NCBI GenBank assembly: GCA_021462855.1
Contig: JAJTXQ010000036.1
Location: 62,001 to 126,000, forward strand
DNA: 64,000 nt
Reading direction: 5' to 3'
Origin: Dehalococcoidia bacterium
GTDB taxonomy: Bacteria; Chloroflexota; Dehalococcoidia; DSTF01; JACRBR01
Below are positions 1-9,314 of this stretch, one piece after another (the first letter of the stretch is position 1; every line of letters begins with the position of its first letter). Below the pieces are notes generated by a model. It searched no databases. It was not told the DNA's origin and saw only the letters and a list, made by a program, of their open reading frames with translations. Position numbers and translations under genes: made by a program.

Positions 1-662
1 TGTTCACCGTGCTGCGGGCGGAGACCGGCGCCGAACTGGAGTTCCACGGCCACAACGACTTCGGCCTGGCGACGGCGAACTCGATCGCCTCGTGGCGATA
101 CGGCGGCAAGAAGGTGAACGTCGCCTTCGCCGGGCTCGGCGAGCGCACCGGCAACACGTCGCTGGAGCAACTCGTCGCCGCGCTCATCCGCCACTACGGC
201 GACCCCGGCTTCGACCTCACCGCGCTCGAGGAGATGAAGCAGCTGATCGATACTGAGGTCACGCCACTCCCCGACCGCGCGCCGATCATCGGCGAGGTGT
301 TCACGACGACCGCGGGGATCCACCAGGCGGGCGTCGGCCGGCAGGATGACGCGCCCGGCGGGCTCATCTACCTGCCGTTCGCCGCGTCGTTATTCGGCCG
401 CAAGGAAGTCGAGCTCAGCCGCGTCGGCTCGCTGTCCGGCGCCGAGGGCATCATCTCGGTGCTGAATCGCGAGATGGAGCGACTCGGCCGCAGCGACCGC
501 TTCGGGGGTTCGAGCCGGGTAGTCAAGCAGATCTACGACCGCATCCAGGACGAATACGACGGCCAGTACGACGCGCAGCACGACCACTGGGTCAACGCCC
601 GGCGCGCGTTCTTCACGTCCGAGGACATCCTGGAACTGGCGCGGGAACTCGGCGCGATCTAG
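1..662 (+). CDS. DRE-TIM metallolyase (homocitrate/isopropylmalate synthase-like), 5' partial
   Basis: The gene enters from the left window edge; about 219 C-terminal residues are visible and the reading frame is open from base 3. The metal-binding HGHND motif near the start and the GERTGN segment are typical of the TIM-barrel enzymes that condense acetyl-CoA with a 2-oxo acid (2-isopropylmalate, citramalate and homocitrate synthases). A TTTAGIHQAG segment follows, as in this family. The GKHSGRH-type segment of LeuA is replaced by LFGRKEVELSRVGSLSG, and there is no room for a full LeuA regulatory domain, so a homocitrate synthase-like or Re-citrate synthase-like enzyme is as likely as LeuA. 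Family assignment is firm; the substrate is not. It ends in TAG, showing that TAG is an ordinary stop in this genome. Confidence 0.8.
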   Translation, partial: FTVLRAETGAELEFHGHNDFGLATANSIASWRYGGKKVNVAFAGLGERTGNTSLEQLVAALIRHYGDPGFDLTALEEMKQLIDTEVTPLPDRAPIIGEVFTTTAGIHQAGVGRQDDAPGGLIYLPFAASLFGRKEVELSRVGSLSGAEGIISVLNREMERLGRSDRFGGSSRVVKQIYDRIQDEYDGQYDAQHDHWVNARRAFFTSEDILELARELGAI

Positions 663-780
663 CGCCGGTCCGCGTCAGGTCGCGCCCGCAGGCGGTGCAG
701 CGCAACGCCAGCGGCTGGCCGCACGCCAGGCAGAACGCCGCGTCGTCGCGGTTATCTTCGTTACAGGATCGGCACCGCAC
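613..780 (-). CDS. Small double zinc-ribbon protein (about 55 aa)
   Basis: A short GTG-initiated frame reads VRCRSCNEDNRDDAAFCLAC and continues with CTACGRD. It holds three CxxC-type knuckles plus a further CxxCG, the pattern of zinc_ribbon_2 and double-zinc-ribbon domains. A stop lies three codons before the GTG, so the start is fixed if the gene is real. The frame runs about 50 bases into the 3' end of the convergent metallolyase gene, and the C-terminal part beyond the last knuckle looks like random sequence. Ribosome-binding signal is weak. It may be a genuine small zinc-ribbon gene or the remnant of a longer one. The spacing of the cysteines argues against chance. Confidence 0.5.
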   Translation of the reverse strand: MRCRSCNEDNRDDAAFCLACGQPLALRCTACGRDLTRTGARSRRVPAPVPGCPRT

Positions 781-855
781 CCGGAATCATGCTCAGTGGC
801 GAACCAGTAAGTCAACGCCGCGCGGGCCCGCAGACGTCCTTGTGATGCGCATGTA

Positions 856-897
856 ACAGAAGGGCGCCACGGCTTCCGTGCCGGGGCGCCCTTCTGT
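856..897 (-). terminator. Hairpin downstream of the 939-2798 glycosyltransferase gene
   Basis: Perfect 13-bp inverted repeat, 856-868 against 885-897, with a 16-base loop that can itself fold. It lies 42-83 bases past the stop of the minus-strand glycosyltransferase gene. On the minus strand the stem is followed by a moderately T-rich stretch, so it probably terminates that gene. Confidence 0.6.
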
Positions 898-938
898 GCC
901 CGGGACGCGGGGCCGAGTCCGCGTCCATGTTCCGCGTG

Positions 939-2798
939 CTACGCCTTCTCCGTCACCTTGTATTCGAGCCGCCGGCCCAGCGCGAGCCGGATCTGCGCGT
1001 CCAGCGCCGGCATGGCGGTGAAGAAGAGCGTGATCGGCGCCATCAGCGACCATTGCGCGAACTGGACAGGATAGAGCCAGATCTTCCAGCGCGAAGGCCG
1101 CGGCGGCCGCATTACCGTGTCGAGGATGATCATGCCGACCAGCGGGATCATGCACGGCATGAGGATCCAGTGCGATGCGGTGATGAACCAGTCCGGGATC
1201 GCGTGCTGCTCGAACGGGTGCAGCCCCAGGAACCCGCCCCAGCTCGCCGCCGACATGTTCGCCGCCACGCCCGTGATCAGGAACCACTGCGACGACCACA
1301 ACACGTGATTCTCCGTGAGGCTCCACGTACGGCGCAGGCGCCGCAGGAACGGGATCTCCGGGTGGCGAACGAACTGCTTGATCGCGTACGGGATGTCGGA
1401 GCAACCCCACGCGTGGCGCCGCGCCTGCTGGTAGTGCTCCCAGAACGTGCGTGTGTAGCTGTGCGCGCGCACGCCGTCGTTGCCGACGGGGAGCAGGATC
1501 GGCTGCACGTCCGGTTCCCCCTCGAGCTCGAAGAAGCACTTGAGGAACATGTGCCAGTCCTCCGGCACGACATCCACGTCCCAGTATCCGACGTCGTCGG
1601 CCATGCGCATGCTCAGGCTGTATGTCGACTGCGGGAACAGCACGGTGTACTTCCGCATGAGCTTCGCGAGGTGGTTGATCCCGCCCAGGCTGTTCTGGAT
1701 GCGCAGCGGCGCCGGCACGTCCCAGACGTTGTTGTAGTAGAAGATCGGGCCCTGCCAGAACGTCCGGTAGCGCCGCGGGTTCATCGCGAAGTAGTAGGTG
1801 AGCGCGCTGAAGTAGCGGGGGTGGAACAGCGTATCGGCGTCGCAACTCGTCACGGTCATTGCGTCGAGGTCGTACGACATCTCGCCGCAGAACTTGCGCT
1901 TCGCATCCTTCGCCGCCCACGCCTCGTTCGAGGACTTGCCGCGCCCCTCGCCCGGGATGTCGCCCGGGTGCACCGTCCGCATCATCCCCTGGAACCTGGC
2001 GGAGAACTCGCGTTCGAGCGCCTCGTACCGCTCTGCCGCGCCGTCGTCGAGTTCTTCCGTGGCGATGACGACGAGCAGCTTGTCCCGCGCGACCTCGCTC
2101 TCGGCGAGTTTGCCTACGGTCGCGCGCAGCTTGTCGATGCTCTCCTTATACGTCGGGATGATGATCAGGTGGTGGATGTCCTCCCACTCGATCACGTCGC
2201 GCGGCGTCGCGCTCGGGCCGAACGTCTCCGCGCGGTACTTTTGCCGCCAGTCGATGCGCGCCGACGCCTTCATCGCGCGGTAGCCGCGGAAGGCGTGGAT
2301 GCCGTTGTTCAGCGACCGCCACGCCCAGTAGATGTCGAAGCCAAGCAGCATGATCACGAGCGGGATCGGCAGCCACATCGCTCCCCAGACGAGCGACGTG
2401 ATGAGCCCCAGCGCCAGCACGAACGGCAGGATCTCGAGCCCGCGGGTGAGCAGGCGGTCCCACGTCGTGACGTGGACGCGCTCGCGCACCGCCGCCGCCA
2501 CGTCGGCGACAGGCTGCGCGATCTCGCCGATATCAATCGCCGGGACGGCGCGCGGCCGGGGCAGCACAGCGACTCCGGCGTCGCCGCCACCCCACGCGAG
2601 CTCATCGGTGAGCGGCGCGAGCAGGCCGCCGCCGTAATGGTGGCCGCCGTCCATCGCGTCGGTCAGCGTCGCCGTCGCGACGGGCTCCCACGGCGCACGG
2701 TAGCTGCTTGCCGCGCGGGCGCGGCTGCGCCTCGCGCGGTGCGGGGACGCGGGCGCGGCGGGCACGGTCGGTTCCGGGTAGAAGAAAAGGTCGTCCAT
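939..2798 (-). CDS. Membrane glycosyltransferase, family 2
   Basis: 619 residues. The first 110 or so residues are proline/alanine/arginine-rich and probably cytosolic. Two closely spaced hydrophobic segments follow around residues 120-165, then a GT2 catalytic domain: IIPTYKE near 220, a DAD (DxD) motif in TSCDADTLFHP around 320, and PEDWHMFLKC and QQARRHAWGCSD as the acid and Q/RxxRW-like motifs. Three to four further membrane segments end the protein. This is the architecture of cellulose-synthase-like processive or lipid-linked sugar transferases; donor and acceptor are unknown. It stands alone, divergent from the GH57 gene, with a TAGGCT hexamer 19 bases upstream of the ATG as a possible -10 element. 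Confidence 0.8.
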   Translation of the reverse strand: MDDLFFYPEPTVPAAPASPHRARRSRARAASSYRAPWEPVATATLTDAMDGGHHYGGGLLAPLTDELAWGGGDAGVAVLPRPRAVPAIDIGEIAQPVADVAAAVRERVHVTTWDRLLTRGLEILPFVLALGLITSLVWGAMWLPIPLVIMLLGFDIYWAWRSLNNGIHAFRGYRAMKASARIDWRQKYRAETFGPSATPRDVIEWEDIHHLIIIPTYKESIDKLRATVGKLAESEVARDKLLVVIATEELDDGAAERYEALEREFSARFQGMMRTVHPGDIPGEGRGKSSNEAWAAKDAKRKFCGEMSYDLDAMTVTSCDADTLFHPRYFSALTYYFAMNPRRYRTFWQGPIFYYNNVWDVPAPLRIQNSLGGINHLAKLMRKYTVLFPQSTYSLSMRMADDVGYWDVDVVPEDWHMFLKCFFELEGEPDVQPILLPVGNDGVRAHSYTRTFWEHYQQARRHAWGCSDIPYAIKQFVRHPEIPFLRRLRRTWSLTENHVLWSSQWFLITGVAANMSAASWGGFLGLHPFEQHAIPDWFITASHWILMPCMIPLVGMIILDTVMRPPRPSRWKIWLYPVQFAQWSLMAPITLFFTAMPALDAQIRLALGRRLEYKVTEKA

Positions 2799-3158
2799 TC
2801 CGTGGTCCGACCTTCAAAGCCTACGAGGTTAGCTGTCGGCTTAGGGGAGAAGGTTCCCCTCCCGCGCTCCGGCGAGTTCAGCCCGAATTCGGTTCCCCCG
2901 CTCCCCGCCTTCCGGCGAGGACTCGGCTGCAATATGCGATTGTGACCAAATGGTAGGGGCGCCCCGATCAGGCTGTCAAGATGCACCGCCGTCATCGTTC
3001 CAAAGGCAGAGACGTTGCAAAGCCGTCAAAGGTTCCCCGTGGCGCCGCCCCGTATCTGTTTCCCAACCGCTCGCGAATGCGCGCATTCCCCACTGTAACT
3101 GCCGCCCCGCCGAGCGTAGACTGTGCCCAGTCAAGGTCACAGCCTGAACCGGATACCG
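2799..3158. other. 360-base intergenic region between divergent genes
   Basis: It separates the glycosyltransferase (minus) from the GH57 gene (plus). I see two -10-like hexamers, TAGGCT on the minus strand at 2818-2823 and TAGACT on the plus strand at 3117-3122, each pointing at its gene. Neither has a convincing -35. No conserved small protein, tRNA or known riboswitch is apparent. Confidence 0.5.
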
Positions 3159-5267
3159 ATGCCTCGCCTCTACCTCGGTATCGTCCTGCACAACCATCAA
3201 CCTGTCGGAAACTACGGGTTCGTCTTCGAGCGCCTCTACCACGACGCCTACGAACCGATGCTCGGCGCGCTCGAACGGCATCCCTCGGTCCGCATCGGCA
3301 TGCACAACTCGGGGCCGCTCTTCGACTGGCTGGCCGCGCACCGCCCCGAGTACATGCGCCGCCTGCGCGCGCTCTGTGACCGCGGCCAGGTCGAGCTGCT
3401 GACCGGCGGCTACTACGAGCCCATCCTGCCGATGATCCCCGACGCCGATAAAACCGGCCAGATCCGCAAGATGAGCGCGTTCATCGAGAGCGCGTTCGGC
3501 CAGACGCCCACGGGCCTGTGGCTCACCGAACGCGTGTGGGAGCCCGGCCTCCCCGCCCCGCTCGCCGGCGCCGGCGTCGAATGGACGCTGGTCGATGACG
3601 CGCACTTCCGGATGGCCGGCATGCCTCCGGAAGCGCTGCGCGGCTACTACCTCACCGAGGACCAGGGGCAGCGCATCGGCCTGTTCGCCGGGAGCCAGCG
3701 GCTGCGCTACACGATCCCGTGGCTCAACGTCGAAGACTTGATAGAGGAGTTGCGCGCGCAAGCGACGGACGACATCGCGCGCGCGCCGTACCTTGTGCTC
3801 GGCGACGACGGCGAGAAATTCGGCGGCTGGCCCACGACGTACGAGCACGTGTGGGAGGACGGCTGGATCGAGCGCTTCTTCTCGGCGATCGAGGAGCAGG
3901 GCGACTGGCTCGAGCTCATCACGCCCGGCGCATACGCGCGGCGATTCCCGCCGCTCGGGCTCACGTATCTTCCCACGGCGTCGTACGCCGAGATGATGGA
4001 GTGGGCGATGCCCGCCGCCGCCGCAGCGGAATACCACCGCGTGTACGAAGCGCTCACGCACGATGGCCGCGACGACGTGCTCGCCTACGTACGCGGCGGC
4101 TTCTGGCGGTACTTCCTCGCCCGCTATCCCGAAGCGAACGCGATGCACAAGCGCGGCCTGCGTATCGACGCCAAACTCGCGCGCGCCGGGAGCGACGCCG
4201 CGCGCGACGCGCTGTGGCAGGGGCAGTGCAACTGCCCGTACTGGCACGGCGTCTTCGGCGGGCTGTACCTGCGCAACATCCGGGCCGTGACGAACGCAAA
4301 CCTCGTGCGCGCCGAGCGCCTCGCTGACGCTGCCATGAGCACGGGTGGCGTGTACGTCGGCGAGCGCGATTACGACTTCGACGGCCGCGCGGAGGTGCTC
4401 CTCCAGACGCCGCACATCTCGCTGCTCGCGCACCCGCACGAAGGCGGCATGCTCAGCGAGTTCGACTTCCGCGCGCGCGACCACGCCGCGCTCGACGTGC
4501 TCGCCCGCCGCCGCGAGGCCTACCACGCCGCGCTCACCGATGGCACCGCCGGCAAGGCGAACGACGACGTGACCAACATCCACGGCGCCGTGCGGTTCAA
4601 GCAGGAGGGTCTCCACGACGCGCTGGTCTTCGACGCGCACCGCCGTGCGGGACTCCAGGAGTGGCTGCTGCCCGCCGCTGCCACGCCCGAATCCTTCGCA
4701 CGCGGCGACGCGAAACCGTGGTTCGCCCCGGACCGCGCGTGGTCGAGCGACGCCGGCGTCGTCGAGGGCGGCGTCGTGTTGCGCATGGCCGTCGACGCCA
4801 GCGCGCCGCGCATCGAAAAGCGCATCGAGCTGCCGGTGGCCGGCGAGCGCGTGACGGTGCGCTACACGATCGACAACACCGGCGACGCGCCGCTCACCGG
4901 TCGGTTCGTCTCGGAATGGGACATCTCGGCCCCGCAGGCGCCCGATGGCGATGACCGCATCATCCGCCTCGAAACCGATGCGACGGCCATCGACCTCGCG
5001 GCGACAGCGGGCGCGATCTCCGGCGCGGCGCGCTTCGTCGTGCGCGGCAGCGCCGCGTGGGGCATCGCCTGCGAACCCGAGACGCCGTGCGACGTGTGGC
5101 ACTTCCCGGTGAACACGGTGTCATCGTCCGAGGGTGGTCTCGAGCTGGTCGCGCAGGGCACGTCGATCTCGCTCCCCCGCCTGCTCGACCTCGCGCCCGG
5201 CGCCTCATGCGACCTGGCGTTCGCGTGGAGCGCCGTCCGCGTGGAGCCGGCGGCATACGGGGACTGA
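3159..5267 (+). CDS. GH57 4-alpha-glucanotransferase / amylase-like enzyme
   Basis: 702 residues from the ATG preceding PRLYLGIVLHNHQPVGN; the frame opens 12 codons earlier at a GTG, but the HQPVGN strand sits at the very N-terminus in this family, so the later ATG is preferred. The catalytic nucleophile is Glu124 in LTERVWEP and the acid/base is the aspartate in GDDGEKFGGWP (residues 216-217), matching Thermococcus litoralis 4-alpha-glucanotransferase in order and spacing. The second half (about 400-700) matches the beta-rich C-terminal domains of these glucanotransferases. Expected role is disproportionation or remodelling of alpha-1,4-glucan (glycogen) in the cytoplasm; no signal peptide is visible. 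57 bases separate it from the hydrolase genes downstream. Confidence 0.87.
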   Translation: MPRLYLGIVLHNHQPVGNYGFVFERLYHDAYEPMLGALERHPSVRIGMHNSGPLFDWLAAHRPEYMRRLRALCDRGQVELLTGGYYEPILPMIPDADKTGQIRKMSAFIESAFGQTPTGLWLTERVWEPGLPAPLAGAGVEWTLVDDAHFRMAGMPPEALRGYYLTEDQGQRIGLFAGSQRLRYTIPWLNVEDLIEELRAQATDDIARAPYLVLGDDGEKFGGWPTTYEHVWEDGWIERFFSAIEEQGDWLELITPGAYARRFPPLGLTYLPTASYAEMMEWAMPAAAAAEYHRVYEALTHDGRDDVLAYVRGGFWRYFLARYPEANAMHKRGLRIDAKLARAGSDAARDALWQGQCNCPYWHGVFGGLYLRNIRAVTNANLVRAERLADAAMSTGGVYVGERDYDFDGRAEVLLQTPHISLLAHPHEGGMLSEFDFRARDHAALDVLARRREAYHAALTDGTAGKANDDVTNIHGAVRFKQEGLHDALVFDAHRRAGLQEWLLPAAATPESFARGDAKPWFAPDRAWSSDAGVVEGGVVLRMAVDASAPRIEKRIELPVAGERVTVRYTIDNTGDAPLTGRFVSEWDISAPQAPDGDDRIIRLETDATAIDLAATAGAISGAARFVVRGSAAWGIACEPETPCDVWHFPVNTVSSSEGGLELVAQGTSISLPRLLDLAPGASCDLAFAWSAVRVEPAAYGD

Positions 5268-5308
5268 CCGCCCGCGGCGCGCGAGTACCATCCCGGCGCC
5301 ATCCTCGC

Positions 5309-5314
5309 TACCCT
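5309..5314 (+). promoter_or_regulatory. -10-like TACCCT, near-leaderless start
   Basis: TACCCT ends 9 bases before the ATG at 5324, with no clear Shine-Dalgarno sequence between. One of a recurrent set of TAnnnT hexamers in this window. Confidence 0.4.
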
Positions 5315-5323
5315 GTCACCCCG

Positions 5324-6157
5324 ATGCCGACCGTCCGTGTCAACGACGTTGCCATCTACTACGAGCGCCACGGCGCAGGCGCGCCGCTGCTGTTCATCGC
5401 CGGCCTCGGCGCGAACGTCTGCGAGACGCCGTATCTCACCGAGTCGTACGCCCGCCATTTCGACTACATCATCTACGACCAGCGCGGGTGCGGGCGCAGC
5501 GACAAGCCAGCCGGCGTGTACAGCATGGCCGCATGGGCCGACGACGCGGCCGCGCTCCTCGATGCGCTCGGCATCGAATCCACCGCCGTGTACGGCTCGT
5601 CGATGGGCGGCATGGTGGCGCAAGAGCTGGCGCTGCGGCACCCGCAGCGCGTCGCCGCGCTGATCCTCGGCTGCACGACGGGCGGCGCCGTCCGCGGCGA
5701 GCGGCCCGCGCCCGAAACCGTACAGCGCATGGTCGCGAATCGGGCGCTGACGGGCGATGCGGCGCTGGCCGCCGGCTGGTCGCTCGGCTACAGCGCCGCG
5801 TTCATCGAGGCGAACCACGACAGTCTGACCGCGATCTCGCGCCGCGCCGGCCGGTACGGCGCGCCCGAGGACTCGTACATGCGGCAGGTGCTCGCGGCGG
5901 CGCAGCACGACGCCTGGGACCGCCTGCACGCGGTCGCCTGCCCGACGCTGATCCTGCACGGCTCCGACGACCTGATGATCCCCGCCGGCAACGCGCACAT
6001 GCTCGCGGAACGCATCCCGCATGCCGAACTGCGCATCCTCGAAGGCATGGGCCACGGCTACAACCTCGAGGCGCAGGACGCGGCCGACGCGCTCGTCATC
6101 GACTTCGTGCGCCGGCACGCGAGCGCCGCGGCGGAGCCATCGCGTGCCCTACGCTGA
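5324..6157 (+). CDS. Alpha/beta hydrolase, first of three tandem copies
   Basis: 277 residues. An alpha/beta-hydrolase fold is shown by the oxyanion segment FIAGLG, the DQRGCGRSD strand, the nucleophile elbow GSSMGG (Ser93), the acid in HGSDDLMIP and the base in GMGHGYN. The family covers esterases, 3-oxoadipate enol-lactonases and C-C hydrolases, so the substrate cannot be called. The start is the ATG before PTVRVNDVAIYYE; the longer frame upstream lies inside the GH57 gene. The next hydrolase begins inside its last codons, so these two are surely cotranscribed. Confidence 0.85.
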   Translation: MPTVRVNDVAIYYERHGAGAPLLFIAGLGANVCETPYLTESYARHFDYIIYDQRGCGRSDKPAGVYSMAAWADDAAALLDALGIESTAVYGSSMGGMVAQELALRHPQRVAALILGCTTGGAVRGERPAPETVQRMVANRALTGDAALAAGWSLGYSAAFIEANHDSLTAISRRAGRYGAPEDSYMRQVLAAAQHDAWDRLHAVACPTLILHGSDDLMIPAGNAHMLAERIPHAELRILEGMGHGYNLEAQDAADALVIDFVRRHASAAAEPSRALR

Positions 6158-6950
6158 CGCCGCCGGCGCCCGCATCTACTACGAGGTCGAGGGCGCCGGC
6201 GCGCCGCTGCTGCTCATCCCCGGCTTCGGCTGCAACACGAGCATCTACCGCGCGAACACGCCGGCGCTGGCACGGCGCTTTCGCGCGATCTGCCTCGACC
6301 CGCGCGGCGCAGGCCGCTCCGATTCGCCCGCCGATGGCTACAGCATGGCCGTCTACGCCGACGACTGCGCAGCCGTGCTCGACGCCGCGGGCGAGCGCTC
6401 CGCGCACGTCTTCGGCACGTCGTTCGGCGGGATGATCGCGCAGCACCTGGCGCTCCTGCACCCGCAGCGCGTGCGGCGCATCGTGCTCGGCTGCACGACA
6501 GCCGGCGGCGACGCGCACGTGCACCCGCCGCCCGAGAACGTCGAGGCGTTCGTCACCGCGGCGACGCTGCCCGACCCCGTCGCCGCGCTGCGCATGCGCT
6601 TCCCGCTCAACTACAGCGACGCCTACGTCGCGGAGAACGCCGACGAACTCATCGCCTGGGCGATCGCCGACGAAGGGCTGCGCTCCACGCCCGAGGGCTC
6701 GGCCGGGCAGTTCACCGCCGTCCACGGCCACGACACCTACGACCGCCTGCCCCGGATCGCGGCCACCGCGCTCGTCGTGCACGGCGAGGACGATGCGCTG
6801 GTCCCGGTGCGCAACGCCGAGATCCTCGCCGGGCGCATCCCGAACGCGCGGTTGCGCGTGTTCCACGGCGCGCGCCACGTGTTCTTCGTCGAGCGGGCGG
6901 ACGAACTGAACGACGAGATCATCGCGTTCCTCTCGGAGGATGCCGGCTGA
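6144..6950 (+). CDS. Alpha/beta hydrolase, second tandem copy
   Basis: 268 residues from a GTG that overlaps the previous gene by 14 bases; the N-terminus PYADAAGARIYYEVEG aligns directly with that of its neighbour, which fixes the start. Motifs are LIPGFG, DPRGAGRSD, nucleophile elbow GTSFGG (Ser93), acid in HGEDDALVP and histidine in GARHVFF. The nucleophile falls at the same residue number as in the first copy, as expected of tandem duplicates. It lacks the typical cap length of haloalkane dehalogenases; an esterase or lactonase role is only a guess. Confidence 0.83.
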   Translation: MPYADAAGARIYYEVEGAGAPLLLIPGFGCNTSIYRANTPALARRFRAICLDPRGAGRSDSPADGYSMAVYADDCAAVLDAAGERSAHVFGTSFGGMIAQHLALLHPQRVRRIVLGCTTAGGDAHVHPPPENVEAFVTAATLPDPVAALRMRFPLNYSDAYVAENADELIAWAIADEGLRSTPEGSAGQFTAVHGHDTYDRLPRIAATALVVHGEDDALVPVRNAEILAGRIPNARLRVFHGARHVFFVERADELNDEIIAFLSEDAG

Positions 6951-7027
6951 GCGGGCGACCGTATCGCGCGAAGCTGCTACCCTTTGGTGCGCCTGCGCGC
7001 CCTTGTGCCCGCGCGGCGCGGAGGCCC

Positions 7028-7861
7028 ATGCCCACGACCAGGAGCGACGGCACCGAGATCTACTACGAGGAGCACGGCGACCGCGCGGCGGAGCCCGTCC
7101 TGCTCATCATGGGCTTCATCATGAACGCCATGGCGTGGGCGCCACAGGTCGAGGCGCTGGCGCCGCAGTACCGCGTGATCACGCTCGACAACCGCGGCTG
7201 CGGACGCTCCGCGCAGCCCCCTGGACCATACTCCATGCGCGAGATGGTCGCCGACACCGCCGCCGTGCTCAACGCCGCCGGCGTCGAGTCGGCGCACGTG
7301 ATCGGGGTGTCGATGGGCGGGATGATCGCCCAGCAGTTCGTCCTCGCGCACCCGGAGCGAGTCCGCTCGCTGATCCTGATGGCGACGACGCCCGGCGGCC
7401 CGCACTCGTACGGCTACGAGGAAATGCGCGAGAACGCCCGATTGACCGACGGGGTCACATCGATCGAGGAGGCGATGACGCCCGAGCGCATGGCCGAATT
7501 CGCGCTTCAGGTCTTTACGCCGGAGTTCCTGCAGACGCAGGGCGCCGGCTTCGCCCAGATGCTCGGCTCGATGATGCAATTCCCGTCGACGCTCGACGGC
7601 ATGCGCGGCCAGATGGCGGCGATCGCTGGGCACGACGTGTACGACCGCCTGCCGGAGATCCGCGTCCCGACGCTCGTCCTCACCGGCAGCGACGACGTGA
7701 TGGTCGACGCGCGCAACGCGCCGCTCATCGCCCAGCGGATCCCGGGCGCGCAGCTGCGCGAGTTCCCCGGCCTACGCCACGGCTTCACCGCCGAGCGCCC
7801 GGACGAGGTCAACGCCGCCATCCTCGAGTTCCTCGCGCGGCAGCGCGCGGCGGCAGCGTAG
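7028..7861 (+). CDS. Alpha/beta hydrolase, third tandem copy
   Basis: 277 residues. It carries LLIMGFIM, DNRGCGRSA, the elbow GVSMGG (Ser95), acid in TGSDDVMV and histidine in GLRHGFTAE. GGAGG lies just upstream of the ATG. It resembles 3-oxoadipate enol-lactonase-like and aclacinomycin-methylesterase-like hydrolases, but those names are used loosely in annotation. It is separated by 77 bases from the second copy, with a TACCCT hexamer at 6978-6983, and by only 10 bases from the tldD gene. Three copies in a row suggest amplification for related substrates. Confidence 0.85.
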   Translation: MPTTRSDGTEIYYEEHGDRAAEPVLLIMGFIMNAMAWAPQVEALAPQYRVITLDNRGCGRSAQPPGPYSMREMVADTAAVLNAAGVESAHVIGVSMGGMIAQQFVLAHPERVRSLILMATTPGGPHSYGYEEMRENARLTDGVTSIEEAMTPERMAEFALQVFTPEFLQTQGAGFAQMLGSMMQFPSTLDGMRGQMAAIAGHDVYDRLPEIRVPTLVLTGSDDVMVDARNAPLIAQRIPGAQLREFPGLRHGFTAERPDEVNAAILEFLARQRAAAA

Positions 7862-7871
7862 GCGGACGCCG

Positions 7872-9314
7872 ATGCGCGACCTCGCAATGCGAGCGCTGGA
7901 CACCGCGAAGCAACAGGGCGCGTCGTACGCCGACGTGCGCATCGTAAGGTTCAAGTCCGAAGCGGTCGTCGTCCGCAACCGCAACGTCGAGGCGCTGACC
8001 GCCGACTAGAACCTCGGCTTCGGCGTGCGCGTCATCGTCGATGGCTATTGGGGCTTCTCGTCGAGCCATAAGATGACGCTCGATGAAGCCGACGCCGTCG
8101 CCGGCATGGCCGTGCGCATCGCCCGCGCTTCGGCACGCGTCCGCGGCCCGCGCGCCGACATCGGGCCGCCGCAGTCGGCGAGCGGCTCGTATCGCACGCC
8201 GATGCAACGCGACCCGTTCGCCGTCTCGCTCGATGACAAGATCGCTCTGCTGCTGCGCGTGAACGAGACGATGTCCGCCGTCCCGAACATCATCTCCGCC
8301 GAGAGCAGCGTGTACTGCCAGCGCGAGGACAAGATCTTCGCCAGCACCGAGGACGCGTACGTCGAGCAGGAGCTGTACGAGACGGGCTGCGGCATCGAGG
8401 CGACGGCGGTGGACGAGGGCGAGGTGCAGAACCGCTCGTATCCCAACAGCGTCGGCCGCCACCAGGGCACCGAGGGCTGGGAGTTCGTCGACCGGTACGA
8501 CCTGCCCGGCAACGCCGCGCGCGTCGCCGAGGAGGCGTCGGCGCTGCTCCGCGCGCGCTCGATGGAGCCCGGCACCACCACCGTGATCCTCGATGGCAGC
8601 CAGGTCGCGCTGCAGATCCACGAGTCCTGCGGCCACCCCATCGAGCTCGACCGCGTGCTCGGCACCGAAGCCGCGTTCGCCGGCACGAGCTTCCTCACCA
8701 CCGACAAGCTCGGCGGCTTTATGTACGGCTCGCCGATCGTCAACATGACCGCCGATGCGACCATCCCCGGCGGCCTCGGCACGTTCGGCTTCGACGACGA
8801 GGGCGTGCCGGCGCAGTCCACGCCGATCGTCCGCGACGGCGCGTTCCTCGGCTACCTCACCTCGCGCGAGACGGCCGCCGCGCTCGGACAGCGCAGCAAC
8901 GGCGCCATGCGCGCATCCGGCTGGAACCGCATCCCGCTGATCCGCATGACGAACGTCAGCCTCGAGCCCGGTCAGTGGACGCTCGAAGACATGATCGCCG
9001 ACACCGACGACGGCATCTACATGGAGACGAACCGCAGCTGGAGCATCGACGACCGCCGCCTGAACTTCCAGTTCGGCACCGAGGTCGGGCGCGAGATCAA
9101 GAACGGAAAGCTCGGCGACCTGATCAAGAACCCGACGTACACCGGCATCACGCCGCGCTTCTGGGGCAGCTGCGACGCGATCGCCAACCGCGACCACTGG
9201 GTCGTGTGGGGGACGCCTAACTGCGGCAAGGGACAACCGGAACAGGTCGCGCACACCGGCCATGGCGCCGCGGCGGCGCGCTTCCGCAACGTGCAAGTGG
9301 GGTTGATGAAATGA
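7872..9314 (+). pseudogene. tldD: TldD-family metalloprotease gene interrupted by an in-frame TAG
   Basis: One frame runs from the ATG at 7872 to 9314 and would give 480 residues, the usual TldD length, except for a TAG at 8007-8009 (codon 46). Codons before it encode an N-terminus typical of the family (GASYADVRI, VVVRNRNVEAL); codons after it continue without shift as NLGFGVRVIVDGYWGF. The zinc site HESCGH (HExxxH, His250, Glu251, His255) and the late CGKGQP segment are intact. TldD works with TldE/PmbA to process peptides such as modified peptide precursors; no tldE partner lies beside it. Genes next door end in TAG, so recoding is unlikely. Either the gene is decaying, a sequencing error created the stop, or translation restarts at GTG 8025. 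Confidence 0.85.

Noticed and set aside
2799-3158. A riboswitch in the divergent gap before the GH57 gene
   Set aside because: No conserved riboswitch core recognised; only -10-like hexamers could be pointed to.
2976-5102. A 708-residue open frame antisense to the GH57 gene
   Set aside because: Arginine/valine/histidine/aspartate-rich composition typical of GC-rich antisense shadows; the opposite strand has full GH57 motifs.
8007-8009. Pyrrolysine readthrough of the tldD TAG
   Set aside because: TAG ends several neighbouring genes, TldD has no known pyrrolysine, and no pyl gene is in the window.
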